A stretch of 64,000 nucleotides of DNA, taken from contig JAKLEZ010000021.1 of NCBI GenBank assembly GCA_022711465.1, positions 1 through 64,000 of the forward strand, written 5' to 3'. Source of the DNA: Planctomycetota bacterium. GTDB lineage: Bacteria; Planctomycetota; Phycisphaerae; UBA1845; PWPN01. The notes beneath the pieces are model-generated. The model saw only the letters and a program-made list of their open reading frames with translations, ran no database searches and was not told where the DNA came from. The stretch's first letter is position 1. Each line of letters begins with the position of its first letter. Below, one piece after another: positions 27,901-36,703 of the stretch. Position numbers and translations under genes: made by a program.

Positions 27901-28653
27901 CAGGTTGGACGCGGGCACCAGGTAGCGGCAGGCGGCCCCCGGCCCGATCAGCTGGATGGCCGTCGGCAGCGTCTCGGCGCGCAAGCCGTACGAGGCCCGG
28001 GCCTTCTGCTTGGGGTACGCCGGGGCAAAGGCCGAGGCAACAACCAGGCCGTCCGGTTTGACCAGTGCAAGGTACTCGCCACTGGCATCGAGCTGGAAGT
28101 TGGTGTGCAGCTCGCCGTTGAGGCCGACTCGGTTCTGTCCCGACGCGAAGACGACCAGGTGCTTGAAAGCCTCGAGCTCTACCTCCGGAAACCGCCATTT
28201 GGTTGCAACGGCAGGATCGTCGGTGAGATACCAGCCCCCCAGGTTGACGGCGGAGGAGCCGGAGTTGTAGATTTCGATCCAGTCGGACCAGTCGCCGTGG
28301 TCATCGGGCAGGACACGGTTGTCCTCGGCCATGAACTCGCTGATGAACACGGCACTCGGTCCGATATCCAGGCCGAAGCAGTTCTGGAACAAGCCGAAAT
28401 CGACCTGGTCCACGTCGCCGTCCTGGTCCAGATCGGCGAAGCCGCAGGAGGCGGCGGGTGGCCCCAACGCCGGACCGGTCACGCAGCCGACGAAAACGTC
28501 CAGGTCCGCCGCGTCAATCCTCTGGTCGCCGGTCGCCTCGCAGGCAGAACACGCCTCGCCCGATGCCAGGGCCGGATGTCCGCAGGCGACGCAAGCTCCA
28601 ACCACGAGCAGTGATAGCCGGAAGCCGACACGGCCAGCCACCCTTAAATCCAT
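24913..28653 (-). CDS. Secreted CotH-kinase / lamin-tail / dockerin-like protein
   Basis: The protein has 1246 residues (start at 28653; the upstream ATG at 28692 is an alternative). After a signal peptide (LSLLVVGACVACGHPALA) the order is: dockerin-like pair near the N-terminus (CSACEATGDQRIDAADLDVF and DLDQDGDVDQVDF), a lamin-tail domain (ISEFMAEDNR...WSDWIEIYN), a chitobiase-type beta domain (GATIRYTTDGSPV), the CotH kinase-like domain, a second chitobiase-type domain (DIWFTRDGTDPR) and a C-terminal lamin-tail domain. The CotH part includes GVRIQGGTSTANYSP, AHMNNSWVHSSD and YINGLYWGVYELHEKPDEDF. CotH proteins phosphorylate spore-coat proteins in Bacillus, but the substrate of these large secreted homologues is unknown. 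An N-terminal dockerin is unusual, since these modules are usually C-terminal. Confidence 0.85.
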   Translation of the reverse strand: MDLRVAGRVGFRLSLLVVGACVACGHPALASGEACSACEATGDQRIDAADLDVFVGCVTGPALGPPAASCGFADLDQDGDVDQVDFGLFQNCFGLDIGPSAVFISEFMAEDNRVLPDDHGDWSDWIEIYNSGSSAVNLGGWYLTDDPAVATKWRFPEVELEAFKHLVVFASGQNRVGLNGELHTNFQLDASGEYLALVKPDGLVVASAFAPAYPKQKARASYGLRAETLPTAIQLIGPGAACRYLVPASNLGLAWTATDYPAESAWTQAHTGIGYERNSAGTYDPLIASDGDVEPLIYNQSKFTIYIRIPFTVDHPLTVTKLTLKMKYDDAFAVYLNGTFLLKTSNAADTLTFNSRAKSSHAALPGIYDEFDITALAGALRAGQNVLAVHGMNYSSSDLDLSSDLIFMPELWVQGASEGEYQAGEFRYFSPASPKAMNGSGYAGYVADTKFDINRGFYDTPVAVQITTETPGATIRYTTDGSPVSETTGTVYAGPVAIGTTTTLRAAAFKADHLPTNTDTHTYLFPSAVIQQPALPAGFPDHWGNDPSLPVAGASDTWVPADYQMDPRVVTDSRYSGELMAALTALPSMSLVMPTSDWFDPRVGIYSNKLDEGLAWERPVSAELIYPDGRVGFQADCGVRIQGGTSTANYSPTLWKCMKQSMRLLFKDNYGPPKLRFPLYADSRVQEFNTLVLDAHMNNSWVHSSDSSQRRRGDYARDAWMANMQTAMGTVGPHNIFVHLYINGLYWGVYELHEKPDEDFGADYFGGSPEDYDVLKHQYYTIVNGDNTAYRAMMTLADSGLADSARYETLQQQYLDLDWFIDYMLLNFYAGNSDWAHQNWYVCRSRQPGGLFRYLSWDAEHVIEDSVSYVGKMDADDSGALGPTHLHQRLMANAEYRLRFADHVHRHMFNGGVLSIDPANPVWTPDHPERNRPAAYYKERSNSIQSAVIMESARWGDIARPTQPYTRDVEWLTEQNRLVNTYFPARWNVMKQALESRGLYPTLSPPVFSQHGGAYSPGFQLTMTGPGDIWFTRDGTDPRLPGGEANGEAMIYTGPVSLTGTVRVKARTLSGATWSAVNEALFAPAGLPTIRITEIMYHPPAGGSFDEDEYEYLEIQNIGTLALQLEGVALSGGIEFVFPSLTLGPGGFIVVVENLAAFAERYGATATVAGQYTGKLKNSSDAVRLCDAVGQVIHDFIFSENWYPSTDGLGYSLCIRDAEGDLSTWGDPVHWRASTAVLGTPGRAEP

Positions 28654-28952
28654 CGACGTTGTCTCCGCGACAGTGGCCCCGCCGCCATCCAACTGCCGGA
28701 CGGCGCCGCGCCCACACCTATTATACCCCCACCGCCGACCTGGTCGCCCACATACACCGGGTCGTCGCGGCCAGGACCCCGGCCCCTGGGATCATCACCC
28801 CGCCGCGCGCCTCCGCTCGTCCCGAACCGGCCGCGGCCGGATCAAGCCGGCACGACCGCCTGTCCGAATCGAGTGCGGCATGCCATCCGTTGGCCAAGGG
28901 CTCGGCCGAGGACCGGCCCCAGCCCCGCCCCCCCGTTGGAGGTACAGATCGC

Positions 28953-31900
28953 CTAAGGACGCTCGGCCACACAGTCCGGCCGAAACGCCTGGGACCAGAC
29001 GATCGCCGGACCCGTGTAGCAGTTCATGAACGCCTGCAGGTCCACCGCGTCAATGTCGCCGTCTCCCGCAGCGTTCTCGCCGTCGCGGTCCAGGCAAGCG
29101 CATTCGGCGGGGGCGCTGAAGCCGCTGCCGCTGAAGCAGACCTGGAACTGCCCGAAATCGGCCTGGTCCACATCGCTGTCACCGTCCCGATCGGCAAACA
29201 CGGCGCCGCAGACATCAACCGGCGTCTTGACCGCCAGTCCGCCACCCAACACGTCACCCACCAGCCGGAACACCTGCCGGTAACCCCGATTGAAGGAGGT
29301 GGTCTCATCACCCCGAGCGGCGAACAGCTGCAGGTAGGAGGAACCGGTCCCTTCCCGCTGGATGAGCTCGATCGGGTATTCGCCCGGCGCAGGGAAGGTC
29401 ACGAGCACCGAGTGAACGGTGGCCCCGGCCAGCTGCGACTGGACACAGACCGGGCTCGATGGATCGCAGGCTCCCCCGATCTCCAGTTGGGTCCCGATCG
29501 TGAACTGGCAGTCGTCATCGTGGGCGACCACGAAGGTGTAAGACCCGGCCTCGGGAATCACCAGCACGCCGATGGACCGACTGACGAAGTTGTCGTCGTC
29601 CAGGGTGTTGACCGCCGGATCATCGGTCGGCCAAGGCACCTTGGGCCAGTCACGCCATCCGCCGCCGCTTCCGTTGCCGCCGCCGCCGGCGCCCGGATCG
29701 CCCATGCTGATCGCGTAGTACCGACCCTGGGCATCCCCGACCACGGCCGGACCCTGCAGAAGGGTGATGGCCTCGGCCAGACTGGCGGTCGTGCCGGGCC
29801 GGTAGAAGACCTTGAACGTGCCCTGCCCGGTCAGATCGACGTTGTCGTACAGCAGGTAGTAGGGCTGCACGGTGGCGTCCTGTGCGCCCAGGGTAGGTCC
29901 GGTGCCGTCGTCATTCCACACGCCGCCGGCGTAGATCTCCATTCCGTCCTCGCCGGGCACGCCGGCCTCGTAGTCGTTGGGCTCGCCCGTGTTCCAGAGG
30001 CCGCCGGAGCCGACATCGCCCGTCGGCACCGCACTGCCATCCAGCCACTTGAAAATGCCCTCGGCCGTGCCCAGGAGCGTACCCAGGTTGACGCCGTCCA
30101 GCGAACTGACCCCGTCGGCGTCGGTGCCCGGCAACCACATGTCGGCGTGGCTGCCGATGACCGTGCCGACATACCGGTCGGTCGGAGGCTTCCAGTCGCC
30201 GGTGGCCCCGTGGAAGGTGGGCAGGTTGCCCTGGTAGTTGGCCGTGTAATGCACCCGGGCCTCATCCCAGGTCATGCTCCCGACCCGCTCGACATACATG
30301 CCATTGGGGGCCATCCGCTGCGGCAAACGCAGATCGGGCGGCTGAACCGCGAGCGTGATCTTGTGGAGCATCGTCTTGGCCGGCGAGCAGCTATCGATCA
30401 GCCGCAGATAGGCGACATAGTCGCCCATCGACAGGCCGGTCGTGTCGAAGCTGAGCGTCAGGGCGTCGCTTTGGCCACCGGGAATCGGCTGGGCCGGCGC
30501 GGTCTTGTCGATCGAGAGCCAGCCTACCGTCGCCGGCACCTTGTTCTCGTCCAGCACGGTTACCGTGTACGAGGTCGGATCTCCCGCCACCCCGGTGTTC
30601 GTGATCGTGACCGTCGCGTTGGCCGGCTTCGAGCCGGACTCGATGCCGGTGGCGGTGGTGGCGGTGGGCGTCACCGTGAGCCGGCAGGGCACCTGGGGGA
30701 CGACGACCAGGCCGTACATGTTGTAGTTGCCTGCATTCTGCTCCCTGAGGGTGATGGTCGAGCCGGCGGTGAAGGCCTGTCGGTAGACGGTGGAGTACTG
30801 ATTGGGGTTCGTGTCCAGGCCACCCGTTCCGCGCAAGGTGATGTTGGCCGGCGTGCTGCCCTCGTCGATGCCGATGAAATCCGGCTGCCGCAAGCCATTC
30901 CTGTCGGGCGAGAGCCCGGTATCGAGTTGCAGCCATCCGTCGTTTGCCACCCAGGGCAGGGCCCCGGTCGTGCCGCTGCCGAGCGTGGGCGGATCGGTGT
31001 TGGTGGCGGTGGCATCACCGACGCGATTGTCGATCAAGAGATAGGCCAGGACATCGGAGGCGACGGTCACGTTGAGTTGTACCGTGGCGTTGTCGCGGTT
31101 GGACTGGAGAGTGGATACATACTCACCGCCGAGCAGGTAGGACGGCAGGCCGGGGCGAACACTGCCGGTGTTGTTCAGCGTTCCCGCCGCGTCGAACCTC
31201 GCCCCCATGTACCTGTGATTGCGGTCGATCAGGGCGAAGACGTAATCGGTGAAATACACCACCGTGTTGGCGAAGTCGTTCTCGCGCTGGGCGGTGGGCC
31301 CGATGCCGCCGGGCGCCCCGTCGGAATTGAAGATCGAGACGTAGGTGATGGCCCCGATCGCCAGGGTCACCGTGTGGACCGTTGTTCGGCCGCAGCTATC
31401 GACGAACTTGACGTAGGCCGTGTACCTGCCGGCCGGAAGACCGGTGGCGTCGAAGCTGAGGGTCAGCGTGTCGCTGCCGCCGCCGGGAACCGTGCCACCG
31501 GCCTTGTCCAGGGTGAGCCAGTCCCAGTCGTACGCGTTGAGATTGGCGTCACATTCGGCGACCGTGTAGGTGGCCGGCAGATTGGCCGCACCCACGTTAT
31601 CGATGGTGTGCGTGATCGGGGCCGGACTGGTGCCGTCAGGCAGGCCGACGGCCAGCGTCTCGGTGGGGATGGAGAGGTCGCATGCGGCCCTCGGCGTGAC
31701 CACCATTCCGTACATGTTGCCGCCGAACGAAGAACCCGACTTCAAGGTGATCACTTCCCCGGCCAGGAACTCCTTGCGGTAGATCACGTAGGCATTCTGC
31801 ACGCTCTTGCCCGGTCCAGGAACCAGATTCGCGGGAGTGGTCGCCCGGAGCGTGAAGTCCGCGATCGAGCCGCCTTCGTCGATCCCGACGTAGTCGGGCT

Positions 31901-33557
31901 GCGCGTTTCGGGCCGGAAGCTGGGCGCGGTTGGGATAGTCCCAGGTGTTCATCCGGCGCCACCCTTCGCTGAGCATCCAGCCCAGGCTGGCCGGCCCGAC
32001 GACCGCGGGGTTGGTGTTGATGTTATCGCCCGTGCGGTTGTCCACCAGCAGGTAGGCGGTGACATCCTGCTGGTTGAGCGTGACCTCCATCTGGAACGAG
32101 GTGTTGTCCTTGTTGTCATTGCGGGTGCTGACGTACTCGCTGCCGGGCACGGTCAGGTAAGTGGGTAATCCGGCGACGATACTGCCCGCCGCGGGATCAC
32201 CGGTCGAGAAGGTCAGATTGCCGGCGGCCGTGAACACGGCACCCTTGTATTGGTGAGTACGGTCCGTGTAGCAGAACACTTCCTCGCCGAAGGGGACGAC
32301 AACGCCGGCCTGGTCGTTCTCCCGCTGGGAGCTGTATATGCCGCCGTTGGTGATCGGCCCGTCCGAGCCGGAATCGGTCACCGAAAGGATCAGCTTGGTC
32401 GCATCCAGGAGGGTCAGGTTCACCCTGACCAGATGCGTCGTGGCCGGAGAACAGGTGCTGGTGATCTGCACGTACGCCGCGTAGGCGCCGGGCGACAGGC
32501 CGGAGATGGTGTAGTTGACGGTCACCGTGTCGGTTGCGCCGGGGGCCAGCGGGCTGGCCGGCGACGTCTTGCTGAGCGAGATCCAGCTCACGTTTCCGGG
32601 TGTCGTGGCGTCGATCATCTCCTGGGCGGTGTAGGAGACCGGGCCGGCGTCGCCGTAGGCCGTCAGTGTGATGGGCGAGCCCGCCGGGTTGGGGTTGCCG
32701 GCGAAGCCCTGTGCCGAAGTGAAGGAGGGTGACACGAGCAGCGCGCAGACCGCTGCTCGGGGATTCGGCACCACGACCAGGCCGTACATGTTGTTACCCG
32801 TGGCCTGCTCCTTCAGGTTGATCACCGAACCGGCGCTGAAGTCCTTCCGGTAGACGGTCGCGAACTGGTTGAGTCCTTCGCCCGGGCCATACGCCAGGCC
32901 TCCCGGGGTGGTCGCATGGGGTCGAGCCGAGAAGTCGGTGATCGACGAACCCTCGTCGTAGGCGACGAAGTCCGGCTGGCCGTTCGGCGACAGGCCGGTG
33001 TTCACCTGGACCCAGCCGTCGTCGGCCACCCAGGGCAGTAGCCCGGTGCCGCCGCTGCCCAACGCCGGGGGAAGCGTGTAGCCGCTGTTGCCATTCCGGT
33101 TGTCAATGAGGAGGTAAGCGGTGACGTTCTGTGCCCCGATGGTCACGTTGATGCCGAACGGCGCGGGGTTGTCCCGGTTGGTGTTGAGGGAGGCGACGTA
33201 CTCGCCGCCCACCAGGTAAGGCGGCATGATGCCAATCGTGTCGCCGGTCGTGGAGAGCAGGCCGGTGGCCGAGCTGAATCTCGGGCCGTTGTATTCGTGG
33301 GTGCGGTCCGTAAAGCAGGGAACGTCCTCCCCGAAAACCACGATGCCCGGATCCACCGGGGGAAGGGCGGCATAGTAGCCGAGGTCGTTCTCCCGCTGGG
33401 TGGTGACCCCGTTCAGAACCGGTGCGTCCGAACTGATGTCGGTCACGTAGGAAATGAGCTGTGCGTTACCGCCGAGCGGGACGGCCAGCATGAGGGCGGC
33501 GGCGCCGCACGCCAAACGAAACCGACTGATCTGGATCCGCGTACCCCTGGAGCGCAT
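28953..33557 (-). CDS. Giant secreted triple-repeat / C-type-lectin / PA14 / dockerin-like protein
   Basis: The protein has 1534 residues, with AAGGAGG before the ATG and a signal peptide (residues 1-33). Three tandem units of about 340-355 residues (35-388, 389-735, 736-1075) each hold a beta-rich module with QREND, TDRTH/DRNH and AYLLIDNR, then a BACON-like Ig domain (LSLSK/LTLDK/LSIDK...TLSFD). Next is a C-type-lectin-like domain (about 1080-1238) with the hallmark WNTGEPND...GEDGMEIYAGGVWND, where EPN and WND are the usual calcium/sugar-binding motifs. A PA14-like beta-barrel follows (SYTFVVAHDDDCQFTIG). The C-terminus is dockerin-like (DRDGDSDVDQADF, GDGDIDAVDLQAF). It is probably a cell-surface or matrix sugar-binding protein. 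No catalytic domain was seen. Confidence 0.8.
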   Translation of the reverse strand: MRSRGTRIQISRFRLACGAAALMLAVPLGGNAQLISYVTDISSDAPVLNGVTTQRENDLGYYAALPPVDPGIVVFGEDVPCFTDRTHEYNGPRFSSATGLLSTTGDTIGIMPPYLVGGEYVASLNTNRDNPAPFGINVTIGAQNVTAYLLIDNRNGNSGYTLPPALGSGGTGLLPWVADDGWVQVNTGLSPNGQPDFVAYDEGSSITDFSARPHATTPGGLAYGPGEGLNQFATVYRKDFSAGSVINLKEQATGNNMYGLVVVPNPRAAVCALLVSPSFTSAQGFAGNPNPAGSPITLTAYGDAGPVSYTAQEMIDATTPGNVSWISLSKTSPASPLAPGATDTVTVNYTISGLSPGAYAAYVQITSTCSPATTHLVRVNLTLLDATKLILSVTDSGSDGPITNGGIYSSQRENDQAGVVVPFGEEVFCYTDRTHQYKGAVFTAAGNLTFSTGDPAAGSIVAGLPTYLTVPGSEYVSTRNDNKDNTSFQMEVTLNQQDVTAYLLVDNRTGDNINTNPAVVGPASLGWMLSEGWRRMNTWDYPNRAQLPARNAQPDYVGIDEGGSIADFTLRATTPANLVPGPGKSVQNAYVIYRKEFLAGEVITLKSGSSFGGNMYGMVVTPRAACDLSIPTETLAVGLPDGTSPAPITHTIDNVGAANLPATYTVAECDANLNAYDWDWLTLDKAGGTVPGGGSDTLTLSFDATGLPAGRYTAYVKFVDSCGRTTVHTVTLAIGAITYVSIFNSDGAPGGIGPTAQRENDFANTVVYFTDYVFALIDRNHRYMGARFDAAGTLNNTGSVRPGLPSYLLGGEYVSTLQSNRDNATVQLNVTVASDVLAYLLIDNRVGDATATNTDPPTLGSGTTGALPWVANDGWLQLDTGLSPDRNGLRQPDFIGIDEGSTPANITLRGTGGLDTNPNQYSTVYRQAFTAGSTITLREQNAGNYNMYGLVVVPQVPCRLTVTPTATTATGIESGSKPANATVTITNTGVAGDPTSYTVTVLDENKVPATVGWLSIDKTAPAQPIPGGQSDALTLSFDTTGLSMGDYVAYLRLIDSCSPAKTMLHKITLAVQPPDLRLPQRMAPNGMYVERVGSMTWDEARVHYTANYQGNLPTFHGATGDWKPPTDRYVGTVIGSHADMWLPGTDADGVSSLDGVNLGTLLGTAEGIFKWLDGSAVPTGDVGSGGLWNTGEPNDYEAGVPGEDGMEIYAGGVWNDDGTGPTLGAQDATVQPYYLLYDNVDLTGQGTFKVFYRPGTTASLAEAITLLQGPAVVGDAQGRYYAISMGDPGAGGGGNGSGGGWRDWPKVPWPTDDPAVNTLDDDNFVSRSIGVLVIPEAGSYTFVVAHDDDCQFTIGTQLEIGGACDPSSPVCVQSQLAGATVHSVLVTFPAPGEYPIELIQREGTGSSYLQLFAARGDETTSFNRGYRQVFRLVGDVLGGGLAVKTPVDVCGAVFADRDGDSDVDQADFGQFQVCFSGSGFSAPAECACLDRDGENAAGDGDIDAVDLQAFMNCYTGPAIVWSQAFRPDCVAERP
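30333..33455 (-). repeat. Three tandem ~1-kb coding repeats
   Basis: The three protein units correspond to 32394-33455, 31353-32393 and 30333-31352. They share QREND, the TDRTH-type motif, AYLL[IV]DNR, the PDF/PDY-[IV]-x-[IY]DEG segment, VYRK/VIYRK and NMYG[LM]VV at matching places. They have diverged well below identity, so the duplication is old. Confidence 0.8.
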
Positions 33558-34057
33558 AACTTCCTCCTTCCGTTTGTAGATATGGCCCCGCCTTCTTTGC
33601 GAGGTTTGTGCTTTACCCCGATCTGGCCACGGTCAAGGGGCGCATGAGTCAGGAGCGAATCCCGAAATGGACGGTCCAGAGATAGGACGATCGGTCCTTG
33701 TCACCCCCGAACATGGTTTCCTGGGTTACGGCTTCTGCTCTTCGCACCCTCTCGTGCCTAGGCAATTCTCAGGATGGGGGCGGCGTCGCGCCGCTCCGCG
33801 CTCAGCTGCAAATCTACTCTCCTATGTACCGCGCGCACGGGGTCCAAGTCAAGGAATTTGGCGGTCCGGCCGGGCACGAAGGGCAGTCTGGGCGCATTTT
33901 CTCCGGACCTGTGACCGGCCCTGGGCGGCAGGTCACGACGGCAGCGGGGCGGAAGGTCCGGTATAGAGAATCTCTGAGTCGGGCGGGAGGGGATATGGAC
34001 GGCCAGAAGCCGAGGTGGTCGCCCGCCAGGGCATGGGTCACACCCCTCGGCGTTGGA
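33558..34057. other. Non-coding stretch
   Basis: About 500 bp lie upstream of the triple-repeat gene and downstream of the enolase-superfamily remnant. It must contain the promoter of the 1534-residue protein, whose ribosome site AAGGAGG is at about 33560-33570. Nothing else was recognised. Confidence 0.4.
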
Positions 34058-34471
34058 TCAGGCGTCTCCTGGTTCCGGGCGGCGTTCGACCGCGAGGGAG
34101 GCTCTTTCGACGGTGAGGCGTTCGAGTTCCGTCGGATCGGGTTCGGCCCCGACACCGGGGGCGTCGGGCAGAGTGACCTGCGACGGGCCGGAGAGCACGA
34201 TCTCCGGGCGAGCCATGTCTTTCCGGAAGAACCGACTGCTGGGGAAGATGTCGGAGGGATACTTGATGTTGGGCAGCGAGGCCATGGCCATGCAATGGCG
34301 GGCCCCGAGGGCAGACTCGAGCATGCCGCCGACCCAGCAAGGAACGCCCGCCTCAAAAAAGAGGTCATGAATTCTCAGTGCTGGGGTAAGCCCGCCGGCG
34401 CGACAGGGCTTGATGTTGACCCACCGGCAGGCGCCGATCTCGATCGCGTCGATCCTGGGCACGACCGGCAT
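34058..34471 (-). pseudogene. Enolase-superfamily (o-succinylbenzoate synthase/muconate cycloisomerase-like) C-terminal remnant
   Basis: A 137-residue frame matches only the last third of the mandelate-racemase/muconate-lactonizing group. CRWVNIKPCRAGGLTPALRI corresponds to the last beta/alpha units of the barrel, then GVPCWVGGMLESALGARH, where the Glu/Ser-containing loop sits, then PDAPGVGAEPDP at the tail. The N-terminal capping domain and the Lys and Asp/Glu metal ligands of the first barrel strands are missing. An in-frame TAG lies two codons before the first ATG. It is read as a decayed gene fragment rather than a functional enzyme. Confidence 0.6.
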
Positions 34472-34510
34472 ACGCTATCCTTCTCACAAGGCGACAAGTT
34501 GTGCGAGCCC

Positions 34511-36499
34511 TCACTCGCGATCCGCAGATCCGTCTTCCGGCTGCGGGATCGCCTTCCGTCCCGCGGCGCTGACGTCGATGGGGTGGATGCCTCGCTTCAG
34601 GGCCGGCGAGTCCTTCGCGAAAGTGACCTTGCCCTTCTCGTACCCGGTCAGCATCGGGTCCGCCAGCAGCCAGCTGTCGCCCGATTCTATCTTCAACTCG
34701 CCGGTTGTCTGGTAGTCCTTCATGGTTTCCATCTTCACGCCGCCCTCGGCACTGAACAGGACGTTGTGCCTGGCCGTGGTGATCGCTCCAGCGTGGGTGA
34801 AGGTAATCCTGCCCTTGGCGTGGATGACGTTGTTCTCGAAGCAGAAGTCCGACGACTTGGGGAGGGTAATCCGGGCCGGGCCGTCGCAGACGAACACATT
34901 GTTGCGGAGCGTGTTCTTGCGCGCCATGTGGTTGTGTGACGGCGTCGCCACACGCAGAGCGAGGTTGCCCTCCACCAGACAGTCCTCGGCTTGTTCGTCA
35001 AGGTAGTAGGCCGACGCGCCGTAGCCCCCGGTATCCTCGATGTCGCGGATGAAGTTGCCGCGGAGCACGATCCGCTTGCAGAAGCCGATGTAGATGCCGG
35101 CTCCATCGTGCAGCTCCTGCATGGCGTGGTAGATGAGGTTGTGCTCGATGCGATGATCGTTGCCCCCGGCGTCGACGGCCGAGTAAGGCACGTCGTGGAT
35201 CTCGTTATGACTGACCTCGATGCCGCCGTCCCTGTCGCCGCCAACCCACACCGCGATGGCGCTGGGGTAGATCCGCCCGATGTGATGCACGTGGTTGTTG
35301 GCGAAGAGGCCGTCGGTAGCCTGGAGAGTGGCGCCGCAGGCCCCGGTCTGATGGATCAGGCAGCGCTCGATCCGCAGTTTCCTGGCCCCGTAGGCCTTGA
35401 TGCCCTGGCCCGCCACGTTGGTGATGGTCAGGCCCTCCAGCCGGCAGTTCTCGGCCATCTGGAGGGTCGCCGCGCCCTGGAAAGCGCCGGCCCCGAAGCC
35501 ACCGGCCACCAGCGGCGTGTGGGTGATCGACAGGGTCAGTCCGCGGAGGGTGATGTCCCTGGCCGGTGCGTCCGGGCGGCCGTTGACTCGGATAATCGAC
35601 TCCATGGCCGGGGCCAGGACCTCCGCGTGATGCATGTCCTCGCCGGGCAACGGCCAGTAGACTACTTTACCTGCGGTTCGATCCAGGTACCACTGTCCGG
35701 GCGAGGTCATTCCCTCGCGGACGTTCTGGACCACGTACTTCTGCACGCCGAACGCCCCGGGGGGATGGCCGGCCGGATTGGCGAACGTCAGCGTGTGGCT
35801 GTCACGGTCGATCCCGGCCAGCCCGACCATGGACTCGTCCCACATGTGGTAGACGGTCAACTCGGCGTTGGCCGGATCGAGCGACGGGCCGAGATCATCC
35901 GGTCGATACTGTATGGTGGTGAGTTCCGCGGCCGTGGGCTTGCGTTTCCAGCCGCCGCCGGTGGTGCTCATCCAGGGTACGTCGAACTTCGTCACGTGCG
36001 TGAACGTGCCCGCCCCCGGCAGCCTGGCCCGCGGGCAGAGGCGGCCGTTGACCACGAGCATGCGAAAGTCCCACTTCTTCCGAGCGACCTCGGGAACGTC
36101 GGCCGCCCAGAACCGATCGCCGTCCGGCTTCCAGCCGGTGACACGACGGCCGCCGCAGAGTGTGACCCTGGAGTTCGGCGCGGCCTCGAGGGTGAGGCCG
36201 GAGTCGCGGTGATCGAGCGAGATGGGACCGCCGAGGAAGTAGTCGCCCGCCGCGAGGACAATCCGTCTCGGGGCAGAGGTGCCCAGCTTCCTGGCCGCCT
36301 CGACCGCCGCCTGGACGGTTGCCAGGGGGCCGTCCGTGGTTCCCGCTTGCGGCGCGGCCAGTGCGCCGGACCAGGCATCGTTGCCTTTGTCGGCGGCGAC
36401 ATGGATGACGCCGGCGTCGGCCGCGGCGACGGCGATCCGGATTCCGCAACTCATCGACAGTACAGCCGCCGCCGCCGGAATGGCGCGAATCCAGGCCAT
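34511..36499 (-). CDS. Secreted right-handed parallel beta-helix protein
   Basis: The protein has 662 residues from the ATG at 36499, with a signal peptide (AIPAAAAVLSMSCGIRIAVAAA). The mature protein begins GVIHVAADKGNDAWSG, the standard opening of planctomycete beta-helix proteins, in which a pectate-lyase-like coil starts with VIHVA and a metal-like DKGNDAWSG loop. A beta-bulge region with RVTLCGGRRVTGW precedes many coil turns (LTITNVAGQGIKAYGARKL, LFANNHVHHIGR, IEHNLIYHAM, IVLRGNFIRDI). Such proteins are polysaccharide lyases or binding proteins; no catalytic set is assigned. It is upstream of the remnant above and 204 bp downstream of the chimeric GH116-like gene. Confidence 0.8.
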   Translation of the reverse strand: MAWIRAIPAAAAVLSMSCGIRIAVAAADAGVIHVAADKGNDAWSGALAAPQAGTTDGPLATVQAAVEAARKLGTSAPRRIVLAAGDYFLGGPISLDHRDSGLTLEAAPNSRVTLCGGRRVTGWKPDGDRFWAADVPEVARKKWDFRMLVVNGRLCPRARLPGAGTFTHVTKFDVPWMSTTGGGWKRKPTAAELTTIQYRPDDLGPSLDPANAELTVYHMWDESMVGLAGIDRDSHTLTFANPAGHPPGAFGVQKYVVQNVREGMTSPGQWYLDRTAGKVVYWPLPGEDMHHAEVLAPAMESIIRVNGRPDAPARDITLRGLTLSITHTPLVAGGFGAGAFQGAATLQMAENCRLEGLTITNVAGQGIKAYGARKLRIERCLIHQTGACGATLQATDGLFANNHVHHIGRIYPSAIAVWVGGDRDGGIEVSHNEIHDVPYSAVDAGGNDHRIEHNLIYHAMQELHDGAGIYIGFCKRIVLRGNFIRDIEDTGGYGASAYYLDEQAEDCLVEGNLALRVATPSHNHMARKNTLRNNVFVCDGPARITLPKSSDFCFENNVIHAKGRITFTHAGAITTARHNVLFSAEGGVKMETMKDYQTTGELKIESGDSWLLADPMLTGYEKGKVTFAKDSPALKRGIHPIDVSAAGRKAIPQPEDGSADRE

Positions 36500-36703
36500 G
36501 ACCCAACCTGCCTTTCTGATGACGACTATGGTAGCCGGGTGCGGCGGAGTGTGCCATCGACGGCGGTGCTGCAACCACTGAACCTCGGCGTTTCGCGACG
36601 AGGTCCGCTTGAGAAGCCTGTCGAGTGCTCGGCTCGGCAGCAGGCGAAACCCGCCGCTTCGCCTCGAAAACCACCTGCCCGGGTGATTGGAGCGGACGGG
36701 CTG

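Noticed and set aside
28458..32168. Long plus-strand open frame antisense to the giant dockerin genes
   Set aside because: It crosses two confident minus-strand genes, has no domains or signal, and its composition is typical of GC-driven antisense frames.
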